Source: CAVQUE01 sp046290435 (GTDB lineage: Bacteria > Actinomycetota > Acidimicrobiia > Acidimicrobiales > UBA8592). Taken from it: DNA of 64,000 bases. The first letter of the stretch is position 1, and every line of letters starts with the position of its first letter. The DNA lies in the NCBI GenBank assembly GCA_046290435.1, contig JBKAGO010000070.1, positions 124,001 through 188,000 on the forward strand, given 5' to 3'. The notes under the pieces are model-generated. The model saw only the letters and a list, made by a program, of their open reading frames with translations, searched no databases and was not told the DNA's origin. A program made the translations under genes and the position numbers. This document shows, piece after piece, positions 15,571 to 24,847 of the stretch.

Positions 15571-17043
15571 ATGACCGTCTACCTCGTTGGCGCCGGCCCC
15601 GGCGACCCCGGACTGTTGACCGTGCGCGGCGCCGAGGTGCTCGCCGCCGCCGACGTGGTCATCTACGACCGGCTGTCGGTCGCCGACCTGTTGGAGCTCG
15701 CGCCGGACCACGCCGAGCTCATCGGCGTCGGCAAGACCCCCGGCGGGCCGTCGGTACCCCAGGACGCCATCAACGACCTCCTCGTCGAGCACGGCGGGCG
15801 CGGCGGTTGCGTCGTGCGTCTCAAGGGCGGCGATCCCTTCGTCTTCGCCCGGGGCGCGGAGGAATGCATGGTGCTGGCCGACGCCGGCATCGACTTCGAG
15901 GTCGTCCCGGGCATCACCTCGGCCATCGCCGCACCCGCCGCAGCAGGGATCCCGGTGACCCTGCGCTATTCGTCCACGGCGTTCACCGTCATCACCGGCC
16001 ACGAGGATCCGACCAAGGAGACGTCCATCGACTGGGAGGCCGCGGCCCGGCTGGGTGGCACCATCGTCGTGTTGATGGGCGTGGGCCGGTGGCCGAAGAT
16101 CGCCGCGGCCCTCGAGGCGGGCGGGCTCTCGCCGGACACCCCCGCCGCAGCCGTGCGCTGGGGAACCCGACCCGAGCAGACGACCATCCGGGCCACGCTC
16201 GCGACGCTCGGCGACCACGAGCTCGCATCACCGTCGACCATCGTCGTCGGTGCGGTCGCGGCGGTCGACGTCGGCTGGTTCGAGCAGCTCCCGCTGTTCG
16301 GGCGACGGATCGTGGTCACCCGTACCCGCACGCAGGCGTCGTCGTTGGCGCATCGCCTGCGCCGCCTCGGTGCCGATGTCGTGCAGGTCCCCGCCATCGA
16401 GATCGTCGACCCCGACGACGGTGGCGCGGCGCTGCGCAACGCCCTCGGTGCCATCGACACCTACGACTGGTTGGTCCTCACGTCGCCCAACGGGGCCGAC
16501 CGCGTGTGTGCCCAGCTCCGCGACGCCCGCGCCCTGGCCGGGGTCGAGGTCGCCGCCATCGGTCCGGGTACCGCAGCGGCGTTGCGCGCCCACAACATCG
16601 AGGCCGATCTCGTGCCCGAACGCTTCGTCGCCGAGGGTCTCCTCGAGGCGTTCCCCGCCCCGCCGGCCGTTGGCGGCCGCGTCCTGCTGGCCCGGGCCGC
16701 CGAGGCCCGCGACGTCCTCCCCGAGGGTCTCGCCGCCGCCGGCTGGCACGTGGACGTCGTCGCCGCCTATCGCACGGTGCCGGCCGAGATCACCGACGAC
16801 CAGCGGGCTCGCATCGCAGCCGCCGACACCATCACGTTCACGTCGTCGTCGACGGTCTCCAACACCGTCGCTGCGCTCGGCACCGACCCGCTGCCGTCCG
16901 TCGTGGCCTGCATCGGTCCCATCACCGCCGACACCGCCCGCTCGCTCGGCATCGAGGTGGCGGTCGAGGCCGAGGTGCACACCATCGATGGCCTCGTCGC
17001 GGCACTGTGCGATCACGGGGGCCCCACCGCAGTCGAGGCCTGA
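15571..17043 (+). CDS. fused uroporphyrinogen-III C-methyltransferase / uroporphyrinogen-III synthase
   Basis: This 490-residue bifunctional protein carries SUMT (CobA) at about residues 1-245 and HemD at about 250-490. SUMT motifs are VYLVGAGPGDPGLLTVRG, VRLKGGDPFVFARGAEE and GITSAIAAPAAAGIPVT. The HemD part is recognised from RRIVVTRTRTQASSLAHRL, WLVLTSPNGADRV and a near-C-terminal FTSSSTVSNTVAAL. HemD closes hydroxymethylbilane to uroporphyrinogen III, and CobA methylates it to precorrin-2 for siroheme and B12. Such fusions are common in actinobacterial hem operons. The start lies 59 nt after hemC, behind its own -10-like element. Confidence 0.93.
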   Translation: MTVYLVGAGPGDPGLLTVRGAEVLAAADVVIYDRLSVADLLELAPDHAELIGVGKTPGGPSVPQDAINDLLVEHGGRGGCVVRLKGGDPFVFARGAEECMVLADAGIDFEVVPGITSAIAAPAAAGIPVTLRYSSTAFTVITGHEDPTKETSIDWEAAARLGGTIVVLMGVGRWPKIAAALEAGGLSPDTPAAAVRWGTRPEQTTIRATLATLGDHELASPSTIVVGAVAAVDVGWFEQLPLFGRRIVVTRTRTQASSLAHRLRRLGADVVQVPAIEIVDPDDGGAALRNALGAIDTYDWLVLTSPNGADRVCAQLRDARALAGVEVAAIGPGTAAALRAHNIEADLVPERFVAEGLLEAFPAPPAVGGRVLLARAAEARDVLPEGLAAAGWHVDVVAAYRTVPAEITDDQRARIAAADTITFTSSSTVSNTVAALGTDPLPSVVACIGPITADTARSLGIEVAVEAEVHTIDGLVAALCDHGGPTAVEA

Positions 17044-17137
17044 TCCACGGCATCTCGTGCTGGACCACGCCATCGTTGCGGCGACGTGCGAACATACATC
17101 GTCGGTCCCAGAACGTGAGTGTCGAGAGGAGGGCTCG

Positions 17138-17788
17138 GTGGCAAAGGCCAAACGTCGTGCATCGGTGTCGGGAGAAGAGACCCGTGCCAGGATCCTCGAC
17201 GCCACCCTCGACACGCTGCAGAGCGAAGGCATCGTCGGTGCGAGCGCCCGTACCATCGCCCGCCACGGCGACTTCAACCAGGCGCTGATCTTCTACCACT
17301 TCGGCAGCGTCGACGAGGCCATCGTCGCCGCGGTCGGCGAGCTGAGCCGCCGCCGCCTCGAGCGATATCGGGCCCCGCTGCTCGCCACGACCAGCCTCAC
17401 CGAGCTCATCGAGGTCGCCCGCGACCTCTTCGAACACGACCGGAGCTCGGGCGAGGTCACGGTCCTCGCCCAGTCCTTCGCCGGCGCCATGCGTGACCCC
17501 GAGATGGGCCCTGCGTTGTTCGAACACATCGACGCCTGGAACCAGCTGATCGCCGAAGTGGTCGAGCGTGCCATCGAGTCGTCGCCGCTGGGCGGTCACC
17601 CCATGGCTGCCATGCTGCCGCGCCAGCAGCTCGCGATGGCCATCTCGGCGCTGTTCCTCGGCATCGAGATGATCGGTGGCCTCGATCCCGAGCGGGCCCA
17701 GACCGACGCCATGTTCACCACCATCGCCACGATGGCCCAGCTCGCCGAGAGCATGCTGGTGAGCGGCATGTTGGCGATCGACGGCTGA
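17138..17788 (+). CDS. TetR-family transcriptional regulator
   Basis: A 216-residue TetR-type regulator with the N-terminal HTH (about 10-60: TRARILDATLDTLQSEGIVGASARTIARHGDFNQALIFYHFGSVDEAI) and a helical ligand-binding domain. GTG 17138 follows a strong SD (GAGAGGAGGG at 17124-17133) by 4 nt. It sits between cobA-hemD and hemB, so a role in heme genes is possible, but its ligand and operator are unknown. Confidence 0.88.
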   Translation: MAKAKRRASVSGEETRARILDATLDTLQSEGIVGASARTIARHGDFNQALIFYHFGSVDEAIVAAVGELSRRRLERYRAPLLATTSLTELIEVARDLFEHDRSSGEVTVLAQSFAGAMRDPEMGPALFEHIDAWNQLIAEVVERAIESSPLGGHPMAAMLPRQQLAMAISALFLGIEMIGGLDPERAQTDAMFTTIATMAQLAESMLVSGMLAIDG

Positions 17789-17826
17789 GCGCTCGCTCCT
17801 GCCTCGGCCCGCCGCCGGGCCGACCC

Positions 17827-17874
17827 GTCGCCTCCCGCTCTTGTTCGCTGCGCTCACGGGCCGCTCGGGCCACG
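17827..17874 (-). repeat. diverged inverted copy of the nuoE-flanking repeat
   Basis: Read on the minus strand, this stretch has CGTGGCCCG, then CGGCCCGT, a CAG/CAAGAG-rich middle and GGAGGCGAC. These are the same blocks in the same order as the two 69-nt elements at 35236 and 35912. It lies in the 102-bp gap between the TetR gene and hemB. Alignment by eye only. Confidence 0.4.
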
Positions 17875-17877
17875 TCC

Positions 17878-17883
17878 TACACT
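17878..17883 (+). promoter_or_regulatory. -10 element of a probable leaderless hemB promoter
   Basis: TACACT followed by 7 nt and GTG 17891, identical in hexamer and spacing to the promoter at 25-30. Confidence 0.5.
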
Positions 17884-17890
17884 GCGCGCC

Positions 17891-18874
17891 GTGACCTTCC
17901 CCCAGGACCGCCCCCGCCGACTCCGCCGCAGCCCCGCCATGCGTCGGCTGGTTGCCGAGACCCGCCTGGGGGTCGACGATCTCGTCGCTCCGCTGTTCGT
18001 GCGTGAAGGTATCGACGAGCCCGTCCCCATCGAATCGCTGCCGGGCGTCGTCCAACACACCCGCGACTCGTTGCGCGCCGAGGTGGACGCACTGGTAGCT
18101 GCCGGTGTGCCCGCGGTCATCCTCTTCGGGGTGCCCGCGAAGAAGGACCCCACCGGCTCGGGCGCGTGGGACCCCGACGGCATCGTGCAGCTGGCGCTGC
18201 GCGACCTCGCCGGCGACCACCACGACCTGGTGGTCATGGCCGACCTCTGCGTCGATGAGTACACCGACCACGGCCACTGCGGCATCGTCGACGGCAACGG
18301 CAGTGTCGACAACGACGCCACCCTCGAGCTCTACGCCCGCATCGCCGTGGCCCAGGCCGACGCCGGTGCCGACGTCGTGGCCCCCAGCGGGATGATGGAC
18401 GGGCAGGTCGCGACCATCCGCGCGGCGCTCGACGGCGCCGGCCACCTCGACATCCCGATCTGCGCCTACGCCGCCAAGTACGCGTCGGGCCTCTACGGCC
18501 CGTTCCGCGACGCGGTCGACGTCACCATCGCCGACGGCGGCGACCGCAAGGGCTACCAGCAGGACTGGCGCAACGCCCGCGAGGCCCAGCGCGAGATCGA
18601 CCTCGACCTCGCCGAGGGAGCCGACATCGTGATGGTCAAGCCCGCCGTCACCTACCTCGACGTCATCGCCACCGCCCGCGCCCGCCTCGACGTTCCCATC
18701 GCGGCATATCACGTGTCCGGCGAGTACGCGATGATCAAGGCCGCGGATGCCCGCGGCTGGATCGACGGCGACGTGGTGGCGCTCGAGCAGCTCACCGCCG
18801 TCAAGCGCGCCGGCGCCGACATGATCCTCACCTATTTCGCCCGCGAGATGGCCGACCGGCTGTCCCGCTCCTGA
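17891..18874 (+). CDS. hemB: delta-aminolevulinic acid dehydratase (porphobilinogen synthase)
   Basis: HemB condenses two 5-aminolevulinates to porphobilinogen. The 327-residue protein has the metal-site region MADLCVDEYTDHGHCGI, which keeps two cysteines of the zinc-type site, the Schiff-base lysines in YAAKYASGLYGPFRDA and MVKPAVTYLD, and SGEYAMIKAA. The GTG start at 17891 is supported by the -10 spacing and gives the usual N-terminus (RPRRLRRSPAMRRLVAET). hemL follows after 14 nt. Confidence 0.96.
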   Translation: MTFPQDRPRRLRRSPAMRRLVAETRLGVDDLVAPLFVREGIDEPVPIESLPGVVQHTRDSLRAEVDALVAAGVPAVILFGVPAKKDPTGSGAWDPDGIVQLALRDLAGDHHDLVVMADLCVDEYTDHGHCGIVDGNGSVDNDATLELYARIAVAQADAGADVVAPSGMMDGQVATIRAALDGAGHLDIPICAYAAKYASGLYGPFRDAVDVTIADGGDRKGYQQDWRNAREAQREIDLDLAEGADIVMVKPAVTYLDVIATARARLDVPIAAYHVSGEYAMIKAADARGWIDGDVVALEQLTAVKRAGADMILTYFAREMADRLSRS

Positions 18875-18888
18875 CCCGGGAGGTCGTC

Positions 18889-20148
18889 GTGACCACCAAC
18901 GAAACCCTCTTCACGCGCGCCCAGCGCGTCATGCCCGGCGGGGTCAACTCGCCCGTGCGTTCGTTCCGCTCGGTGGGCGGCACGCCGTACTTCGTCGAAC
19001 GGGCCGAGGGCCCCTACGTCTTCGACGTCGAGGGCCGCCGCTACGTCGACTACGTGATGAGCTACGGGCCCGGCATCTTGGGCCACGCCCACCCGGCCGT
19101 CCTCGAGGCGATCGCGTCGGCGGCGGCGAAAGGCACCTCCTACGGGGCCCCGACGCTCGGCGAGATCGAGATGGCCGAGGAGCTCTGCGACCGTATCGAC
19201 GGCCTCGAGATGGTGCGTCTGGTGTCGAGCGGGACCGAGGCCGCGATGTCGGCCATCCGCCTGGCACGTGGCGTTACCGGTCGGGACAAGATCATGAAGT
19301 TCGCGGGCCATTACCACGGCCATGCCGACGCGCTCCTCGCCGCCGGCGGCAGCGGCGTGGCCCAGCAGGGCCTGTCGGGCTGCGACGGGGTGCCTGTCTC
19401 GGCGGTCGCCGACACGGTCGTGGTGCCATGGAACGTGGTGCCGGAGCTCGACGACTCCATCGCCGTGCTCGCCGTCGAGCCGCTGCCCGCGAACATGGGG
19501 CTGGTGCCACCGCGTGAGGGCTTCCTGCAGGAGTTGCGCGAGGCGTGCGACGCAGCGGGTGTGCTGTTGTTGTTCGACGAGGTCATCACCGGGTTCCGTC
19601 TGGCCCGCGGCGGCGCCACCGCCTGGTACGGGGTGCGGCCCGACGTGTGGTGCTTCGGCAAGGTCATCGGCGGCGGGCTGCCCGTCGGCGCCTACGGGGC
19701 CAGCCGCGAGGTCATGGCGCACGTCGCGCCCCTCGGCGGGGTCTACCAGGCCGGCACCCTGTCGGGGAACCCTCTGGCCACCGCAGCGGGTCTCGCGCAG
19801 CTGCGCCTGCTCGACGATGCCGCCTATGGGCAGCTCGAGGCCACGGCGAAACGCCTGGCCGACGGCATGGCCGCGGCGTTCGACGCTGCGGGCGTGACGG
19901 CCATCGTCCCGAGGGTGGGGCCGTTGGTGGGGCTGTTCTTCTGCGCCGACCAGCCCACGAACTTCGACGAGGCCCAGGCCGCGGCGGACAACGGGACGTA
20001 CCCCCGGTTCTTCCACGGCATGCTCGAGCGCGGGTTCGCCCTGGCTCCCGGCGCCTACGAGGCGCTGTTCCCCAGCCTGGCCCACACCGACGAGGTCATC
20101 GACGCCACCATCGAGGCCGCCCACGAGGTCGCGGCAACGCTGGCCTGA
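18889..20148 (+). CDS. hemL: glutamate-1-semialdehyde 2,1-aminomutase
   Basis: HemL is a PLP enzyme that converts glutamate-1-semialdehyde to 5-aminolevulinate. The 419-residue protein has the N-terminal GVNSPVRSFRSVGGTPYF, SSGTEAAMSAIRLARG, KFAGHYHGH, FDEVITGFRLARGG, and the PLP lysine in FGKVIGGGLPVGAYG. GTG 18889 follows GGGAGG by 7 nt. Its substrate is the product of hemA encoded 4.4 kb upstream, and it is probably co-transcribed with hemB. Confidence 0.96.
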   Translation: MTTNETLFTRAQRVMPGGVNSPVRSFRSVGGTPYFVERAEGPYVFDVEGRRYVDYVMSYGPGILGHAHPAVLEAIASAAAKGTSYGAPTLGEIEMAEELCDRIDGLEMVRLVSSGTEAAMSAIRLARGVTGRDKIMKFAGHYHGHADALLAAGGSGVAQQGLSGCDGVPVSAVADTVVVPWNVVPELDDSIAVLAVEPLPANMGLVPPREGFLQELREACDAAGVLLLFDEVITGFRLARGGATAWYGVRPDVWCFGKVIGGGLPVGAYGASREVMAHVAPLGGVYQAGTLSGNPLATAAGLAQLRLLDDAAYGQLEATAKRLADGMAAAFDAAGVTAIVPRVGPLVGLFFCADQPTNFDEAQAAADNGTYPRFFHGMLERGFALAPGAYEALFPSLAHTDEVIDATIEAAHEVAATLA

Positions 20149-20229
20149 GCAGGCCTGAGTAGCGCGACCGCCCGAGTCCGCAGCCCGAGCAGCCCGAGCC
20201 TCGGCTGACCAGGGCGCGTCTCGGCAGGT

Positions 20230-21906
20230 TCAGCGGTTCTCGCCGAAACGTGCCAGAGCAGCTTTCGGCGCGCGGAAGTCCGCGGGATACCGGGCGATGA
20301 GGGCGTTGGTCGACGCGTCGTGGCTCGGAGACGCGGTGTCGGCGGTGAGGTCGGGGGCGATCTCGGTGGCCAGGACCTTGCCGAGCTCCACGCCCCACTG
20401 GTCGAACGAATTGATCTGCCAGATCACGCCCTGCACGAACACCTTGTGCTCGTAGAGGGCGACGAGCTGGCCGAGCACCGACGGCGACAGCTCCGGCACC
20501 ATGATCGTCGTGGTCGGACGGTTCCCCGGGAACGTCTTGTGGGCCACGAGCTCTTCGGCCACGCCCAGCGCTCGCACCTCCTCTGCGGTGCGGCCGAAGG
20601 CCAGCGCCCGGGTCTGGGCCAGTGCGTTGGCCACCAGCAGGTCGTGCTGGTCGCCGACGCCGCCCTCGACGGGCACCTCGTCGGCGGGACGGGCCACGAC
20701 GATCACGTCGGCCGGCACGATGGTCGTCCCCTGGTGGAGCAGTTGGTAGAACGCGTGCTGGCCATTGGTGCCGGGCTCGCCCCAGATGATCGGGCCCGTT
20801 TCGCACGTCACGGGGGTGCCGTCGAGGCGCACCTGCTTGCCGTTGCTCTCCATGTCGAGCTGTTGCAGGTACGCCGCGAAACGGTGCAGGTCGGCGGCGT
20901 AGGGGAGCACGGCGTGGGTCGACCACCCGAAGAAGTTCCGGTACCAGATGCCGAGCAGCGCCAGGATCACGGGTGCGTTCTCGGCCAGCGGTGCGGTGCG
21001 GAAGTGGGTGTCCATGGCGTGGAACCCGGCGAGCATCTCGCCGAACGCCTCGGCGCCGACGGCGATCATCAGGCTCAGCCCGATGGCCGAATCCATCGAG
21101 TAGCGGCCGCCGACCCAGTCCCAGAACCCGAACATGTTGGCCGGGTCGATCCCGAACTCGACCACCTCGTGTTCGTTGGTGGACACGGCGACGAAGTGCT
21201 TCGCCACCGCGGCCGGGTCGCCCAGACCCTCGATGAGCCACCGGCGGGCGCTCTTCGCGTTGGTGATGGTCTCGATGGTGGTGAACGTCTTCGAGCTCAC
21301 GATGAACAGCGTCGTCGCCGGGTCGAGACCGGCCGTCGCGCCGACCAGGTCGGCCCCGTCGATGTTCGACACGAAGCGGCACTCGATGCTCTCGTGGCGA
21401 TGGGATCGCAGGGCTTCGTACGCCATGACCGGCCCGAGATCCGAACCGCCGATCCCGATGTTGACGACCGTGGCGATCCGCTCGCCCGTGTGACCGCGCC
21501 AGGAGCCGTCGCGCACGGCCTCGGCGAACGCTCCTGCCTTCGCCAGCACCTCGTGCACGCCGGGTACGACGTCGACGCCGTCGACCTCGATGGTGGCATC
21601 GGCGGGCGCCCGCAGGGCCGTGTGCAGCACGGCGCGGTCCTCGGTGGTGTTGATCCGCTCGCCGGCGAACATGGCGGCGATCCGTTCGGGTACGTCGGCC
21701 CGCTCGGCGAGCGCGACCAGCAGCCCCAGCGTCTCGTCGGTGACGCGGTGCTTCGACCAGTCGATGTGGACGTCGACCGCGTCGACGGTCATCGACTCGG
21801 CACGGCCGGGGTTGCTGGCGAACAGCTCGCGCAGGTGGAGGTCGGCGACGATGCCCTGATGGCCCGCAACGGCTTTCCACTCGGGGAACACGGTCAGGTC
21901 GATCAT
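20230..21906 (-). CDS. pgi: glucose-6-phosphate isomerase
   Basis: PGI interconverts glucose-6-phosphate and fructose-6-phosphate. The 558-residue protein shows the phosphate-binding [36 protein letters not shown], the first PROSITE-type signature around [18 protein letters not shown], and the C-terminal [12 protein letters not shown]. The length fits the eukaryote/proteobacteria-like long PGI. It converges with hemL, with 81 bp between the two stops and no clear hairpin there, and diverges from the ABC transporter genes. Confidence 0.95.
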   Translation of the reverse strand: MIDLTVFPEWKAVAGHQGIVADLHLRELFASNPGRAESMTVDAVDVHIDWSKHRVTDETLGLLVALAERADVPERIAAMFAGERINTTEDRAVLHTALRAPADATIEVDGVDVVPGVHEVLAKAGAFAEAVRDGSWRGHTGERIATVVNIGIGGSDLGPVMAYEALRSHRHESIECRFVSNIDGADLVGATAGLDPATTLFIVSSKTFTTIETITNAKSARRWLIEGLGDPAAVAKHFVAVSTNEHEVVEFGIDPANMFGFWDWVGGRYSMDSAIGLSLMIAVGAEAFGEMLAGFHAMDTHFRTAPLAENAPVILALLGIWYRNFFGWSTHAVLPYAADLHRFAAYLQQLDMESNGKQVRLDGTPVTCETGPIIWGEPGTNGQHAFYQLLHQGTTIVPADVIVVARPADEVPVEGGVGDQHDLLVANALAQTRALAFGRTAEEVRALGVAEELVAHKTFPGNRPTTTIMVPELSPSVLGQLVALYEHKVFVQGVIWQINSFDQWGVELGKVLATEIAPDLTADTASPSHDASTNALIARYPADFRAPKAALARFGENR

Positions 21907-22013
21907 GGTGGGGGTCCTCTCTCGACAGCACGCGAAGCCGTGCGCCCGCGAGTCTGACAGCCAGGCGTCGCAGGTGCAGGTGTCTTCGGGGATTCGCAGG
22001 ACGCGGCCCTGGT

Positions 22014-22019
22014 TAGCCT
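22014..22019 (+). promoter_or_regulatory. -10 element, possible leaderless ABC transporter promoter
   Basis: TAGCCT ends 6 nt before GTG 22026. It lies in the 119-bp divergent region shared with pgi. Confidence 0.35.
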
Positions 22020-22025
22020 CGGGGC

Positions 22026-22958
22026 GTGACGGAAACCCTCGAGGTCAGCGGCCTCCGCAAGCGCTACGGCGACGTCGTCGCCCTCGACGGGGTGCACCTG
22101 CGCGTCGAACCCGGCCGCCTCCTCGGCTTCCTGGGCCCCAATGGCTCCGGCAAGACCACCACCATGCGGGCCGTACTGCGCCTCGTCGAACTCGACGCCG
22201 GCACCGTCACCTGGGGCGGTCGGCCCGTCGGCGACGAGGCCCGCCGGGCCATCGGCTATCTCCCCCAGGAACGCGGCCTGTACGCCCGCATGCGGGTCCA
22301 CGAACAGGTCGCCTACTTCGGTCGTCTCGCCGGTCTCGAGCGAGCCCATGCCGATGCCGCGGCGACGAAGTGGGTCGATCGAGTCGGCCTGGGCGACCGT
22401 CGTGACGATCTGGTGCAGGCTCTGTCGGTGGGTAACCAGCAGCGCGTCCAGCTGGCCGTGGCCCTCGTGCACACACCGAAGCTGCTCATCCTCGACGAGC
22501 CCTTCGCCGGTCTCGACCCGGTCGCGGTGGCCAACCTCCAACGCATCATCGTCGAGCAGGTCGAGGCAGGCGTGGCCGTGGTCTTCTCGAGCCATCAGCT
22601 CGAGCTCGTGCAGGACCTCTGCGAGGACGTCAGCATCATCGCCCGGGGCCGCACCATCGCCGAGGGAACCGTGCAGGATCTCCGTGCGGCCTCGGCCGAA
22701 CGCATCGTCGACATCGGCTTCGAGGACCGCAGCATCGAGTGGATGCCCGAGCGCGTCGACGTCAGGGCCATCCGCTGCACCCCCGGGCGCAGCGTGTTCG
22801 CCGTGCCGACCGGCACGCCGCCGGGGGCGATCATGGAGGCTGCGGGTGCCGTGGGTGCGCTCTCGGCGATCAGCTACGCACCGCCGTCGCTCGACGAGGT
22901 GTTCATCGAGCTCGTCGACTCGTCGCTGCCTGCACCGATGGGTGAGACGCCGCCGTGA
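22026..22958 (+). CDS. ABC transporter ATP-binding protein
   Basis: A 310-residue ABC ATPase with Walker [11 protein letters not shown], signature [15 protein letters not shown] (LSxGxxQ form), Walker [14 protein letters not shown] and the switch histidine in SSHQLE. A C-terminal extension of about 90 residues is typical of NatA/CcmA-like exporters. It overlaps the permease gene by 4 nt. The pair most resembles NatAB-type (sodium or drug) exporters; substrate unknown. Confidence 0.9.
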   Translation: MTETLEVSGLRKRYGDVVALDGVHLRVEPGRLLGFLGPNGSGKTTTMRAVLRLVELDAGTVTWGGRPVGDEARRAIGYLPQERGLYARMRVHEQVAYFGRLAGLERAHADAAATKWVDRVGLGDRRDDLVQALSVGNQQRVQLAVALVHTPKLLILDEPFAGLDPVAVANLQRIIVEQVEAGVAVVFSSHQLELVQDLCEDVSIIARGRTIAEGTVQDLRAASAERIVDIGFEDRSIEWMPERVDVRAIRCTPGRSVFAVPTGTPPGAIMEAAGAVGALSAISYAPPSLDEVFIELVDSSLPAPMGETPP

Positions 22959-24124
22959 TCGGTGAGATCGCGAAACGAGAGATCCTCGTGCGTGCACGTT
23001 CGCGGACCTGGCAGATCATCACCGCGCTGTTGTTGGTGCTCGTGGTGTTCGGCGTCATCATGGTTGCAGCGCTCGACGGCGGCGACGGGGCGGTCGAGCG
23101 CATCGACGCGACGGTGGCCGTCGGGCCCGGCGTCGACTCCGGATTGGAGGCGTTGCTCGGCGACCCGAGCCGCTCCCGGTTCGACGTCACGGTGATCGAA
23201 GCGACCGGCGACGAGACCGTCGATCTCGCTCGGGCCGATGTCGTGGTGCGACCCGACCAGCTCGTGTGGCCGGGCGAGATCGACGCCGAGCTCTCGTTCG
23301 TCATCCGGTCGATCCTGGCCGAGCTCGATGCCGTCGAACGAGGCGGCGAGCTCGGCCTCGAGCCCGCGGAGGTCGAAGGGCTCCTGACGCCCGCTCCGGT
23401 GGGCGAGCGGGTGGTCGACGACCCCGACGCCCCGGCGGATCTCGGCGCCGGGGTCGGGTTCCTCGCAGCGATCCTGACGTTCATCGGCATCCAGTCCTAT
23501 GGCTCGCTCGTGGTGCTCGGTGTGGTCGAGGAGAAGAGCAGCCGGGTGGTCGAGGTGTTGTTGTCCCACGTCCGGGCCACCGATCTGTTGGCCGGCAAGG
23601 TGCTCGGCGTCGCAGCGCTCGCCATCGTGCAGCTGCTGGTGGTCCTCGCCGGTGCGCTGGCGGCGCTCGTGGCCACCGACGCCGTCGACGTGTCGGGTTC
23701 GACGGTGGCGGCCATCCCGCTGGTGGCGGTGACCTTCATCGGCGGGTTCTGGTTCTACGCACTGCTGTTCGCTCTGGCCGGATCGTTGGTGTCGCGCCAG
23801 GAAGACGCCCAGCAGATCATGCTGCCGATCATGGTGCCGCTCTTCGCCGGCTACATCCTGGGCTTCGTCACCGCCGAGACGCCGGACTCGCTGCTGGCAC
23901 GTACGGCGTCGATCGTGCCGTTCACCTCGCCCTTCGTGCTGCCGATCCGGGTCGCGTCGGGCGACGCGGCAGTCTGGGAGGTCGCCGCGGCGATCGGTCT
24001 GTTGGTCGCCGCGTCCTGGTTCGTGTGGGGGCTGGCCGGGCGGGTGTACGAGTTCACGCTCCTGCGCACCGGCAGCAGGATCCCGATGCGCGACGTCCTC
24101 CGACTCGTCCGGAGCGAACGATGA
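22955..24124 (+). CDS. ABC transporter permease (ABC-2 / NatB-like)
   Basis: A 389-residue permease: one N-terminal helix (about 24-44), a large extracytoplasmic domain (about 45-165), then five or six helices. The segment VVEEKSSRVVEVLLSHVRATDLLAGKVLG is the coupling-helix signature of ABC-2/NatB permeases. It overlaps the ATPase gene upstream (GTGA) and the Cys-rich gene downstream (ATGA), so all three should be translated together. Confidence 0.88.
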   Translation: MIGEIAKREILVRARSRTWQIITALLLVLVVFGVIMVAALDGGDGAVERIDATVAVGPGVDSGLEALLGDPSRSRFDVTVIEATGDETVDLARADVVVRPDQLVWPGEIDAELSFVIRSILAELDAVERGGELGLEPAEVEGLLTPAPVGERVVDDPDAPADLGAGVGFLAAILTFIGIQSYGSLVVLGVVEEKSSRVVEVLLSHVRATDLLAGKVLGVAALAIVQLLVVLAGALAALVATDAVDVSGSTVAAIPLVAVTFIGGFWFYALLFALAGSLVSRQEDAQQIMLPIMVPLFAGYILGFVTAETPDSLLARTASIVPFTSPFVLPIRVASGDAAVWEVAAAIGLLVAASWFVWGLAGRVYEFTLLRTGSRIPMRDVLRLVRSER

Positions 24125-24816
24125 CGCCCGACGGCCCGATCCCGGAGGATCGTCCGCCGGAGGTGGCCGCGGTCGATCCCGTCGACGGCACCGTGTGGTC
24201 GATCGATCGGGGCTTCCTCGCCTCGCACTGGACCTGCATCTGGGACCGGGGATGCCCGGGCATCGGCAACACCGCGGCCCCCGAACTCGGCCTGGGGTGC
24301 TGTTCCGAAGGTGCGGAGCTGCTCGACGATGACGAGGCCATGCGCATCAGCGCCCTGGCCGCGTTCTGCGAACCCGAACACTTCGAACACCACGCCGTCG
24401 CCGCCGCCGACGGCGTGTTCGCCGACGAGCGACGCCGGTCGACGCGGGTCGTCGACGGTGCCTGCGTGTTCCTCAACCGCCCGGGCTTCGCCGGCGGTCA
24501 CGGCTGCGCACTGCACATCGCCGCAGAGGCGGCAGGCGAGTCACCCCTCGACTGGAAACCGTCGGTGTGCTGGCAGCTGCCGCTGCGCGTCGACCGCGGC
24601 GTCGACGCCGATGGCCGTCCGACCGCGACCCTGCGGCGCTGGCGACGCGACGACTGGGGGAGCGGAGGCGCATCGATGGCCTCGTGGTGCGTCGAGGCCC
24701 ACGAGACCTACGTGGGATCGGAACCGGTCGTGGACCGGCTGGCGGACGAGATCGAGGCGATCGTCGGCCCCGACGTCGCCGTGCAGATCCGCCGCGCCGT
24801 CGGCGGCCCGGGCTGA
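24121..24816 (+). CDS. uncharacterised Cys-rich protein coupled to the ABC transporter
   Basis: A 231-residue soluble protein with eight well-spaced cysteines: HWTCIWDRGC, GLGCCSEG, AFCEPEH, GACVFLN, GHGCALH, PSVCWQLP and ASWCVEAH. The clusters resemble metal- or FeS-binding proteins of the YkgJ/DUF3109 kind, but the identity is not certain. It has no signal peptide. It starts inside the permease stop codon, so it is probably functionally linked to the exporter. It ends 31 nt before the convergent cytochrome c gene. Confidence 0.65.
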   Translation: MTPDGPIPEDRPPEVAAVDPVDGTVWSIDRGFLASHWTCIWDRGCPGIGNTAAPELGLGCCSEGAELLDDDEAMRISALAAFCEPEHFEHHAVAAADGVFADERRRSTRVVDGACVFLNRPGFAGGHGCALHIAAEAAGESPLDWKPSVCWQLPLRVDRGVDADGRPTATLRRWRRDDWGSGGASMASWCVEAHETYVGSEPVVDRLADEIEAIVGPDVAVQIRRAVGGPG

Positions 24817-24847
24817 GTGGATGCGGCCGCCGGGGCAGCCGCCGGGC

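Noticed and set aside
20149..20229. Terminator between convergent hemL and pgi
   Set aside because: Several CCCGAG repeats are present, but the only inverted repeat (CCGAG-C-CTCGG) has a one-base loop.
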